A DNA stretch of 64,000 bases from Planctomycetaceae bacterium (GTDB lineage Bacteria; Planctomycetota; Planctomycetia; Pirellulales; Pirellulaceae), in assembly GCA_005778405.1 (NCBI GenBank), contig SXOA01000062.1, positions 1 through 64,000 on the forward strand. The letters are read 5' to 3'. Within the stretch, counting starts at the first letter, position 1, and each line of letters begins with the position of its first letter. This document shows, one piece after another, positions 46,385-54,159 of this stretch. Both the position numbers and the translations under genes were made by a program. Below the pieces are notes generated by a model that searched no databases, was not told where the DNA came from, and saw only the letters and a program-made list of their open reading frames with translations.

Positions 46385-47344
46385 GTGAGTACGCCCGCTC
46401 TTGCAGTTCCCCCATCACCAGCCAGAGACCGACCGGTAGCGGTGGCCGCGCTGATTTTCGCCAACCTGGCGCTGATCATGATCTTGCACCCAGTTGTGGA
46501 ATCGCAGAGGTTTCTCCGATTCGGTTTGCCGATGGCGTGCTGCACGGGCTTGCTAGCAGGCCAAGCGATGTGGTTCGTGCTGTGGTTTACGTATTCTCGC
46601 TCCAACCTGCTGCATCGCGCGGCGATTACCGCAATTGTGGGCGCGGTATTTGGGATTGGGATTGTCGTGGGTCATTGGCTGGCGAAAATGCCGTCCACCC
46701 ATTGGCATCTCTTCTTCCAAGCAGACCTGAAACAACTGGAGAATATGAAGTATGCCACCATTAGCTTTTGGATGTTCGTCTGGCTGATCTATGTTCTGTT
46801 ACTTCCGGCAAAACGATTGCGCGGGATTAGCCTGGGGAATCCTTCCGCCAATTTTATGCCCCAGCCGCGACGGCATCAGGTCAGCATTTGGGATCTGATG
46901 CTCTGGACCTGCGTGGTGATTGTGCCGCTCGGTGTTGTACGGGTTTTTCTGGTCGAGTATCTGGCCGAGGTCTTCTATCAAGTGCTCATCGCGGCCGGTT
47001 TTGGCCTCGTCTTTGGGCTGCCAGTTTTTCGCACTGCGTTTGCGGAGCGACGCCACCTCGTCTGGGTATTGGTCTTGGCTGCGTATGTATCCGCCTTGAC
47101 TTTTGGAATCAAAGAGTTTGCCGAGTTGCAGAGGTGGTACTCTCGTGGGGGGCCTACTCAGTCGTTTTGGGAAATGCTTCTGCCTACCGGTTTTGCGTGT
47201 CTCACCATCTACGCCAACTGCTGGGCACTTCGCTGGTTGGGAATGCGGTGGCTGACGACGTCGAAGCAAGCGGAAGGACGCTCGCCGGGTGCCGATTCTC
47301 ACTTCACGGCGATTGCCACGCGGCCGTCGAATGCCGTACTGTAG
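46385..47344 (+). CDS. Multi-pass membrane protein of unknown function
   Basis: 319 residues from GTG 46385, with GGAGG eight bases upstream. About eight hydrophobic segments (AVAALIFANLALIMILHPVV first, FGLVFGLPVFRTAF and VWVLVLAAYVSALTFGI later). No transport motif is seen. It converges on the helicase gene, whose stop is 11 bases away, so the two transcripts may overlap at their 3' ends. Confidence 0.75.
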   Translation: MSTPALAVPPSPARDRPVAVAALIFANLALIMILHPVVESQRFLRFGLPMACCTGLLAGQAMWFVLWFTYSRSNLLHRAAITAIVGAVFGIGIVVGHWLAKMPSTHWHLFFQADLKQLENMKYATISFWMFVWLIYVLLLPAKRLRGISLGNPSANFMPQPRRHQVSIWDLMLWTCVVIVPLGVVRVFLVEYLAEVFYQVLIAAGFGLVFGLPVFRTAFAERRHLVWVLVLAAYVSALTFGIKEFAELQRWYSRGGPTQSFWEMLLPTGFACLTIYANCWALRWLGMRWLTTSKQAEGRSPGADSHFTAIATRPSNAVL

Positions 47345-47355
47345 GTTTTGGCACG

Positions 47356-50061
47356 TCACCCCCCCGCCGGCGCTCCCATCGCCAATAGCTTCGCCAGCGT
47401 ATGCGCCAGGTTATCCAGCGCCGATTTATCCGGCAACGTGATGGTCAGCCGCGGCTTGCCGTCGGTATCCTGGTCCACGCATTGTTCCAGCCGCGATTTG
47501 AGGCCAGAGACGAGTTCGGGGGCGGGCTCCGTTCCGCCATTGGCCGAACTTGCCGCGACCAGTTCGCCCAGGAACTGGAAGGCAGCGCCGAGCAATTCGC
47601 CCCCAGCGGCTGCGACCCGTTCGCGCTGAGCGGAGTTGAGTTTTTGCGACTCTTGCTCCACGGCCAGCTTCACGGACTCGTCGACCTGCGCTTCTTGCTT
47701 CGCGCCCAGCAGAATCTCCAGCCGCGATTTCAGTTCATCCATGCCGCTGGCGACATCGACTTCGTCCGTTTCCGAATCGACATCCAGGGCCGCCAGTGCC
47801 AGATCCTTCTTGGCCGACAGCGTTCCGAGTAGGTTTTCCTCCAGCGTCCTTTCGGTCACCAGCACGTAGACTTGAACGGGCTGGGTTTGTCCCATGCGGT
47901 GGGCGCGGCCGATCCGCTGCTCCAGAACGGCAGGATTCCAGGGCAAGTCCACATTGATGACGGTGTTGGCCGCTTGCAGGTTGAGCCCCTGCGAGCCGGC
48001 GTTGGACATGATGATGGCTTTGCACTCCGGGTTCGTCTGAAACTCATGCACAATCGCCTGCCGCTGTTTTTGTGGCACGCTGCCGTCGAGCCGCACAAAC
48101 GGCAGCTTCCGTTTCTTGAGCAGCGGCTGAATGAGGTCGAGCATGGTCGTCCATTCGGAAAACAGAACCACCTTCCGCCCTACTTCTTCAAACAGCCGGT
48201 CAAACAATTCGGCCAGGTAATCAAGCTTGGTCGAAAAACTGGGGTTCTGTTTGGTGCATAGGTAGGAGCTATCCGCCGCCATCCGGCACATGAGCAACGC
48301 TTGCCGCAGCCGCAGCAAGTCCATCTCGGAGATGAACGCTTTGCGGACGATGCCCGCTACAACCCGCATATTGGTGGTATGGAGCGCAAGCTGCTCATCC
48401 GTCGGCGGAATGCGGATGATTTCCACGGTACGGGGCGGCAATTCCAGTTTCACGCTGTCCCGCGTCCGGCGGAGCAGCAGCGACTTCAAATTCTCGCGCA
48501 GCGTCGCCAGATTCTTGTAACCCAGCACGTGCCCCTTCTCGTCAACAACCCTATGCTGGTTGAAAAAGCGAAAGCCCGGCCCGAGCCGGCGGTCGTCGAT
48601 GAACTGCACCACGCTGTAAAGGTCGTCCAGCCGGTTTTCCAGCGGTGTACCGGAAAGGACCAAAGCAAACGGCGACTTCAAGCACTTGATTACATTGCTC
48701 GTCTTGGTTTCCCAGTTTTTGATCCGCTGCCCTTCATCCAAAATGATCAGGTCCCACTTCGCCCGCTCAATGAACAGGATGTCTCGCAGCACTTGCTCGT
48801 AGTTGCAAACGGTGAAGAAGCAGTCGCTCTGGTACTGGTCGCCGCGAATCTTCGCGCCGCCGGAAACGAGCTGCACGTCCCGCCCGCAGAACTTGTGAAT
48901 TTCATTTCGCCATTGCGACTTGAGCGAGGCCGGGCAAACGATAAGAACCTTCTTGATGTTCGCTTCTCGCGCGAGCATCTCCGCCACGCCGACCGCCTGA
49001 ATCGTTTTGCCGAGTCCCATGTCGTCCGCCAGTATCGCCCGGCCCGCCCCGACGGCGAACGCGACGCCGTCCATCTGATAGGGCAAGAGCGGTACTTTGA
49101 GCAGCGTCTTGCGAAGCGGATGGTTGTGGGGGTTTAGCCGAATCTCGGCCACCTTGGCCTGAATCCGCTGCTGATAGAGCCGCTTCTGGATGAACTCCTC
49201 GGCATCGGGATAGATGATGACTTCGTATCCGACGGCTTCGAGTTTGCCGACCCTTTTGAGCAGTTCGGAGTGGTTTGCAATCGGCTTGTCGCGCCAGGAG
49301 CCGACGAGAGCCTCGGCATCCGCCTGAAGCTTCTCCGGCATTTCCAGCCTGAGTTCGATCTCGCTCCCGTATTTCAAATGGACGGCGAAATTCTTGGGCT
49401 TGAAGGCTTTCTTGCGAGCCTGGGGCGGGAACTTCCGCTTGACCTTCTCCAGCACGTGCAGAATGTGTTTGCACGTTCCCAGCGTGTTGGTGCGAAAGTC
49501 CGGACAACTGCAAAACGATTCGCCGGGCTCCGTCCCGCGCAATGCGACCCGATAGGACTTGCCGCTGAGCGTGTTGGTCAGCGTGTAATCGGTCCAAGGC
49601 TGCGCTGCATCGGCGGCCTGCAGCTTCATCTTCTCCACTTTGGCACGTTCCAAGCGGTCTTCGATCGCTCGCTGGATGAGTTCCTCTTCCCGCAAGCTTT
49701 CCACCCCCACCCGCTTCTTCTCCGGCGGAGCCGCCGCTAGACCGAGAGCCGTCTTCTCCTCCAGGATGAGCGAGAATGCCGCGCCGGCATGAATGCAGGC
49801 CCCGCTGCAATGGTCACAGTGCCAATGCAGCCGCTGTTTGGCCTCGGCCATTGACGTGATCGTGAGAATTGCCCCGCCCGACTTGAGCCGGAACAAATCG
49901 TCCCCCAGGTAGACATCTTCCTCAATCTTGATGTCCCACTTCCCGCCGTGCTGGATAAGCTTCCGTCCCTCCTCTCCCAGCAGCTTGCAGGCGTCTGTGA
50001 AGGTAAGCCTTGACAAGCGGTCTCGAAGTGTGAGTTGCTGTCCTTGCCTGGTCGTCGTCAT
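47356..50061 (-). CDS. SNF2-family helicase with SWIM zinc finger
   Basis: 901 residues from ATG 50061, with AAGGAAC as ribosome site; the track start adds 13 residues. N-terminal CDHCSGACIHAG and the SWIM motif CSCPDFRTNTLGTCKH (about 190-206) are zinc-binding and suggest DNA or protein contacts. The helicase core begins near 335: motif I DDMGLGKTIQA, motif II IILDEGQ (DEGQ in place of DEAH), motif III LSGTPLEN, motif V SNAGSQGLNLQAANTVINVDLPWNP and motif VI QRIGRAHRMGQ. SNF2 proteins move along double-stranded DNA. No methylase, nuclease or defence genes are adjacent, so a repair or transcription role is as likely as defence. Confidence 0.92.
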   Translation of the reverse strand: MTTTRQGQQLTLRDRLSRLTFTDACKLLGEEGRKLIQHGGKWDIKIEEDVYLGDDLFRLKSGGAILTITSMAEAKQRLHWHCDHCSGACIHAGAAFSLILEEKTALGLAAAPPEKKRVGVESLREEELIQRAIEDRLERAKVEKMKLQAADAAQPWTDYTLTNTLSGKSYRVALRGTEPGESFCSCPDFRTNTLGTCKHILHVLEKVKRKFPPQARKKAFKPKNFAVHLKYGSEIELRLEMPEKLQADAEALVGSWRDKPIANHSELLKRVGKLEAVGYEVIIYPDAEEFIQKRLYQQRIQAKVAEIRLNPHNHPLRKTLLKVPLLPYQMDGVAFAVGAGRAILADDMGLGKTIQAVGVAEMLAREANIKKVLIVCPASLKSQWRNEIHKFCGRDVQLVSGGAKIRGDQYQSDCFFTVCNYEQVLRDILFIERAKWDLIILDEGQRIKNWETKTSNVIKCLKSPFALVLSGTPLENRLDDLYSVVQFIDDRRLGPGFRFFNQHRVVDEKGHVLGYKNLATLRENLKSLLLRRTRDSVKLELPPRTVEIIRIPPTDEQLALHTTNMRVVAGIVRKAFISEMDLLRLRQALLMCRMAADSSYLCTKQNPSFSTKLDYLAELFDRLFEEVGRKVVLFSEWTTMLDLIQPLLKKRKLPFVRLDGSVPQKQRQAIVHEFQTNPECKAIIMSNAGSQGLNLQAANTVINVDLPWNPAVLEQRIGRAHRMGQTQPVQVYVLVTERTLEENLLGTLSAKKDLALAALDVDSETDEVDVASGMDELKSRLEILLGAKQEAQVDESVKLAVEQESQKLNSAQRERVAAAGGELLGAAFQFLGELVAASSANGGTEPAPELVSGLKSRLEQCVDQDTDGKPRLTITLPDKSALDNLAHTLAKLLAMGAPAGG

Positions 50062-50103
50062 GACGGAGTTCCTTGAAGTTGTTCCTGGAAGCGGTTGCAA
50101 AAA

Positions 50104-50112
50104 CAGTATAAC
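50104..50112 (-). promoter_or_regulatory. Extended -10 promoter of the helicase gene
   Basis: Minus strand TGTTATACT, an extended -10 box (TGn-TATACT, 5 of 6). It is about 45 bases upstream of the ATG at 50061, with no good -35 box. Confidence 0.45.
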
Positions 50113-50160
50113 AAGTCACTTTCGGGGAAAAAGCAGCGCCCCAGGATGTTCAGGGCGACG

Positions 50161-50190
50161 TTGACCCTTTTTGCCGCCCGTACGTAGAAT
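50161..50190 (+). promoter_or_regulatory. Sigma-70-type promoter of dsbD
   Basis: TTGACC, 18-base spacer, TAGAAT, each matching 5 of 6 consensus bases. Predicted start near 50197, about 36 bases before the ATG at 50233. Confidence 0.6.
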
Positions 50191-50232
50191 GAACCATAGT
50201 CTCCTGCTCCTTTGCCCCGCCCCGAGGCCGGA

Positions 50233-52635
50233 ATGATTTTCCTTCGCCGTTTGGTCTTGCTCGGTCTTTGCTCCCTCCTTGGCTTGGCCGCTGCGCCCAT
50301 TTCGTTTGCCCAGGAAACAGGGACCAAGCCACAACTCAAATCAGACTTCGGCGCTAAGCCGCAACTGTTCGATCTTCCGGGCCTCCCCAGCGCCAGCACC
50401 AGTGGAGATCTCGACCTCAAGGTGAGTTACAAGATCAAGCGCGGCAAGTCAGAAGGCGAATTGACCGTCCGGGCCGAAATCACTCCCGGCTGGCATACGT
50501 TTTCGCTGACGATGAACAAGGGGGCCACCGGCAAGCCCACGGTCCTCAAGGTAAATTCCGCGGACCTCATCTTTCCCGATGCCGCCAAGCCGGGCGAACT
50601 CAAGTTCGAGCCATTCCCTCCTCCGGTCAGTAAGAAGGATGAGTTCTCCGAGTTTCAAATCGAAGAGCACGAAGGCGAAGTAACTTGGACCGCCCCCATC
50701 CGGCTCAAGGCGGGAGTTGACCCGGCCAAAGCGAAAATCGAGGTGACTCATTCCGGTCAGATTTGCGACAAGTCTTGCATCAGTCTCGACCCGCGCTCAC
50801 TCTCCGCCACGTTTGGCGGCATCATCGAGCCGCCGACCGGCACGTTTCAGCCGCAGGTGAACGAACTCACTTGGAAGGCCCACCTGGAGCCGAAGATCGT
50901 GACGCCTGGTGGCAAGGCCCGGCTGGTGTTCGAGGTTACTCCCACGAATGGCTTTCATTTCTATCCTCTGGCCTACAAAGTTCCCGCCGACGGTCCATGG
51001 TCAACGCTCATCCTGGTCACCAACGCCGGCAACTGGCGAAAGCACGCCGTGAAACCTTCGGCCTCTCCGAAGACCGTTCGCGGAAAGAAAGGAAACGAGA
51101 CTTATTACGATGAGCCAGCGACGTTCACCGTGGACCTCGACGTTCCCAAGAATGCTTTGCCGGGAGAGGTTCTCGTCAGCGGGGTCTTGGGGTATCAGAC
51201 CTGCAACGAGAAGACCTGCCATCCTCCTGGTGCATCGAAGTTCACGGTGACCGCCATCGTCGGGCCGGCTGAGGAAGCGGGGCAGGTTCTGGTTGCCTTT
51301 GAAGAATTTCGCAGTGCCGGCGGCATTAAAGAACTTGCCAAAAATACTCCGCTCCCCTACGGCGTCGTTGACTACAAAGACCTGGCCCTCCAACTTGGCC
51401 TCGCCCTGCTCGGCGGCGTTCTGCTCAACTTCATGCCCTGCGTTCTTCCAGTGCTCGGTCTGAAAATCCTCAACTTCGCGCAGCAAGGGGGCAAGAGCCG
51501 CGCCCGAGTGCTGGGACTGAATGTGGTCTATACCGCGGGGCTGATCGCCGTCTTCCTGGTGCTGGCGACCCTCTCCGCCTTCCTCAACTTCGGCTGGGGG
51601 CAGCAGTTCACACAGATGTGGTTCAAGCTGACGCTACTGGTGATGACCTTCGCGTTCGCCCTCAGCTTTCTTGGCGTCTGGGAAATTCCCATTCCCGGTT
51701 TCGCGGGGACCGGCAAGGCCGAAGAGTTGCAGCGGCAGGAAGGATATGGTGGGGCGTTTTTCAAAGGGGTCTTCACGACCATTCTCGGCGTCTCGTGCAG
51801 CGGGCCGTTCCTTGGTGGAGTGTTCGGCTACACCCTGACGCAGACTCCGCTCATCACGTACCTCATTTTCATCTGCGTGGCTGTGGGCATGGCTTCGCCG
51901 TTTCTCATCATCGCCTTGCTGCCGCAAACTCAAAAGCTGCTTCCCAAACCGGGCGAGTGGATGAATACCTTCAAGCACCTGATGGGCTTCGTGATGCTCG
52001 GAGTTGTGGTCTACCTCTTCTCGACGCTCGGCAAGGACTTCTACATCGCTACGCTCGCCATGCTCACTGGCGTCGGCTTCGGCCTCTGGTGGATTGGCCG
52101 TGTGCCGGGATATGAAGCGACCAGCAAGCAGGCCTGGGCCTGGGGCGTCGGCGTCGCGGCGGCCGCCTTGATTGGCTTCGGTTCGTTCCAGTTCTTCGGG
52201 CCGGTCACGCGGCTCTATCCGTGGAGACATTTTTCCCAGGCGGAACTCACGGCTTTGCAGAAGCAGGACAAAACCGTGATGGTGGATTTCACCGCCAGTT
52301 GGTGCCTCAACTGCCAGCTCAACTTTCGTTATGCCATCAATTCCGCGGCTGTGAAAGAAGCCGTGGAAAAAAACGGCGTCGTCGCGGTGGAAGCCAACTG
52401 GACCGAGCCCAACGCCGAACTCGAAGCCAAGCTCAGCGAACTCAACAGCCAGAGCATCCCCATCCTGGCGATCTATCCCGCCGGCCGGCCGCAGGACGTC
52501 ATCATCCTGCGCGACATCGTCACCACGAAGCAAGTCGTCGAGGCCCTGGAAAAAGCCGGCCCCTCCAAGAGCATCCCAAAGGAAGCGGGAACCGCCACCG
52601 CCGAAGCCGGCCAGAAAGAGCCGCGCGCGGGATAG
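50233..52635 (+). CDS. dsbD: DsbD-type thiol:disulfide interchange protein
   Basis: 800 residues from ATG 50233; the track start (TTG) is seven codons earlier. Carries electrons from cytoplasmic thioredoxin to exported proteins. Signal peptide ends near ISFAQ. The N-terminal half has two beta-domains (GWHTFSLTMNKGATG; GFHFYPLAYKVPADG) with CDKSCISL and CNEKTCHPPG. The middle membrane domain has LLNFMPCVLPVLGLKIL and TILGVSCSGPFLGG, which carry the two membrane cysteines. The C-terminal thioredoxin domain has VDFTASWCLNCQ (CLNC). All redox cysteine positions expected for the family are present. It has its own promoter match and is divergent from the helicase gene. Confidence 0.93.
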   Translation: MIFLRRLVLLGLCSLLGLAAAPISFAQETGTKPQLKSDFGAKPQLFDLPGLPSASTSGDLDLKVSYKIKRGKSEGELTVRAEITPGWHTFSLTMNKGATGKPTVLKVNSADLIFPDAAKPGELKFEPFPPPVSKKDEFSEFQIEEHEGEVTWTAPIRLKAGVDPAKAKIEVTHSGQICDKSCISLDPRSLSATFGGIIEPPTGTFQPQVNELTWKAHLEPKIVTPGGKARLVFEVTPTNGFHFYPLAYKVPADGPWSTLILVTNAGNWRKHAVKPSASPKTVRGKKGNETYYDEPATFTVDLDVPKNALPGEVLVSGVLGYQTCNEKTCHPPGASKFTVTAIVGPAEEAGQVLVAFEEFRSAGGIKELAKNTPLPYGVVDYKDLALQLGLALLGGVLLNFMPCVLPVLGLKILNFAQQGGKSRARVLGLNVVYTAGLIAVFLVLATLSAFLNFGWGQQFTQMWFKLTLLVMTFAFALSFLGVWEIPIPGFAGTGKAEELQRQEGYGGAFFKGVFTTILGVSCSGPFLGGVFGYTLTQTPLITYLIFICVAVGMASPFLIIALLPQTQKLLPKPGEWMNTFKHLMGFVMLGVVVYLFSTLGKDFYIATLAMLTGVGFGLWWIGRVPGYEATSKQAWAWGVGVAAAALIGFGSFQFFGPVTRLYPWRHFSQAELTALQKQDKTVMVDFTASWCLNCQLNFRYAINSAAVKEAVEKNGVVAVEANWTEPNAELEAKLSELNSQSIPILAIYPAGRPQDVIILRDIVTTKQVVEALEKAGPSKSIPKEAGTATAEAGQKEPRAG

Positions 52636-52780
52636 CGGGGTGGCACTGGCAGTCGAGCCGACAAGCATGCCTCCATCGTGCCAGGACTCACCATCGGCTC
52701 GATAGCCAGTGCTGCGCCGGGGAGGACTGAACCACCGCGACCGACCCTTGGATAGGCTTCGTCACCATTCGGGCTTGCGC

Positions 52781-52918
52781 CGATGGAACGATGTTTGGAA
52801 ACCAAAACGAGCGCCCCAAAACTTTTGTCTCCCGATTTTGCAGGCCGCCAACGTCACCTTGGAAAATCGGGAGGGGGTGGGTGATCTCCGCTTCTGGTTT
52901 CCAAACGTGCTTCCGCTG
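52781..52918. repeat. MITE-like long imperfect palindrome
   Basis: Outer perfect arms tttggaaacca (52794-52804) and tggtttccaaa (52895-52905), and inner perfect arms ctcccgatttt (52829-52839) and aaaatcgggag (52863-52873), lie in register within a roughly 138-bp element. Bases flanking each arm are also partly complementary. No ORF is present. Confidence 0.6.
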
Positions 52919-52948
52919 GGACAAGCCCAGGCGGCGGGCGGTCCTTTA

Positions 52949-52970
52949 GTAGGATGGGACTCACGTCCCA
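52949..52970. repeat. GTAGGATGGGAC hairpin, copy 1
   Basis: gtaggatgggactcacgtccca, with the stem TGGGAC-tcac-GTCCCA. A closely related unit is at 53173-53193. Confidence 0.55.
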
Positions 52971-53164
52971 AAGTAGGCCGCGAGTCCTCTCGCGAGCCAT
53001 CCGAGTGCGACACGCAGTGGGGAAGATATACCACGCAGGAAATGTCCGAACCAGAGCGCCTTTTGCAATCCGTCTTCGCCGCTCCACGTCGTGCGGGTCA
53101 AAATGTCCACTCTCGGAGCGCGCCAGAGGACTGGCGGCCTACATTTCTTGCTTCCAGGTGGTGG

Positions 53165-53240
53165 TGCCTTTCGTAGGATGGGACTCCCGTCCCGTCTGTG
53201 ATTTTGGACGGGATATGAATCCCGCCCAAAGGCAGCCATC
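53165..53240. repeat. GTAGGATGGGAC element, copy 2, with flanking arms
   Basis: gtaggatgggactcccgtccc at 53173-53193, followed by cccgtc/gacggg and enclosed by TGCCTTT and AAAGGCA arms, so the whole stretch can fold. It resembles copy 1 at 52949. Confidence 0.5.
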
Positions 53241-53289
53241 CCTAACTCCGGCAGTACGCCTCGCAATCGGCGGCTCGTAACGCCAACGG

Positions 53290-53808
53290 CTAATCATCGT
53301 CATCGATGCTCAGCGGCGGATCCCACTTGGCGATAATGTTCCGCGGGCTCGGGTCCAGTTGAAAGATGCCGAGCGACTGGAGCCGAGAGAGAATCTTTCG
53401 GATCGTCGGCCAATGGGATTTCCAGGCCCGTTTTTGAGTTTCCAGCCACTCGGCCTCTTGTTCGTCGTCATACGGTCCGTTTTCGTGCAAATAGGCCTTT
53501 CCGAAGTCCAGGACGCAGGGGGGCTCGACAATCGACATTTCGATCACCATCAGTGAATCGCTAAACTCGCGCATCCAAGGGACCGTAAAACCGCATATAT
53601 CCGTAATGTTGTGCTCCTGGAGGACACGGTAGCAGTCCCGCTCGGTTTCATAACTCCGCTGGCGGTGAAATACCTTAACGGCAGTCTTCATGTCAGTTCG
53701 GAACACCCCGCCATCGGTTCCTTCCCCGAGCGCGGGGACTTGGATTGCCCGTTTTTGAGCCGTACAGTACTAATGCAGTCGTTCCTGAACACTTAACGGG
53801 TCACTCAT
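53290..53808 (-). pseudogene. Small protein-kinase-like gene interrupted by an in-frame amber codon
   Basis: The track shows 138 residues from GTG 53706. Reading further upstream in the same frame gives ALGEGTDGGVFRT just before TAVKVF, a Gly-rich loop followed by the catalytic-type Lys of a kinase fold. The frame then meets TAG (53770-53772) and beyond it continues in frame to ATG 53808 as MSDPLSVQERLH. Later segments fit a reduced kinase: Glu in the alpha-C region (YETERDCYR), VIEMSIVEPPCVLDFGKAYL and LGIFQLDPSPRNI, where a catalytic loop would be. No ATG, GTG or TTG lies between the TAG and the Gly loop. It may be a pseudogene, be read through, or restart at GTG without the loop. Confidence 0.6.
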
Positions 53809-54121
53809 GATGTTTTCCGAAACAGCAGGCCATTCGGCAACGGTGGAGATTCGCCTTCGGGCGCAGGGCATGGTTCTGCGTGTGGCGCAGGTGGGGGAGG
53901 AATCCCTAATCCTGCGTGACCCATGCGAGCTCCCTCCTTGCGACGGCCTGATTGAAATCGTGGTCGATGGCCATCTGGATTGCTACCCCATCTATCTGCA
54001 CGCGGGAATCACCCCCGGCTCCCAATTCATCGATTTTCGCAACGTCTCCGCCCCCAACAGCGACGAACGTCAAGCTTTACTCTTCGACGACGACAATGCA
54101 ATTCCGGGTTGCCCGTTTTAG
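53807..54121 (+). CDS. Hypothetical small protein
   Basis: 104 residues. Beta-rich and acidic (TVEIRLRAQGMVLRVAQVGEESLILRDPCELPPCDGLIEIVVDGH), without signal peptide or membrane segment; the fold could be PilZ- or barrel-like, but no motif proves it. Its ATG overlaps the start codon of the divergent kinase-like frame (CATG), leaving no room for promoters between them, and no ribosome site is visible. Its last residues and TAG are inside one of two imperfect direct repeats (53744-53775 and 54108-54138). Confidence 0.55.
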   Translation: MMFSETAGHSATVEIRLRAQGMVLRVAQVGEESLILRDPCELPPCDGLIEIVVDGHLDCYPIYLHAGITPGSQFIDFRNVSAPNSDERQALLFDDDNAIPGCPF

Positions 54122-54159
54122 AGCGGACGGTAGTGCCTGTCCAAGAATCGCCGACTGAT

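Larger units (their letters stand above)
52636..53289. other. 654-bp gap made largely of palindromic elements
   Basis: No ORF with protein-like composition or a ribosome site was found. It contains four inverted-repeat units: 52644-52711 (cactggcagtcgagcc against ggctcgatagccagtg), a long palindrome at 52781-52918, and two GTAGGATGGGAC hairpins near 52949 and 53173. It follows dsbD and lies downstream of the broken kinase-like gene. Confidence 0.7.

Noticed and set aside
52688-52924. 78-residue minus ORF and neighbouring small ORFs after dsbD
   Set aside because: They are read from palindromic repeat DNA and have no ribosome site or protein-like pattern.
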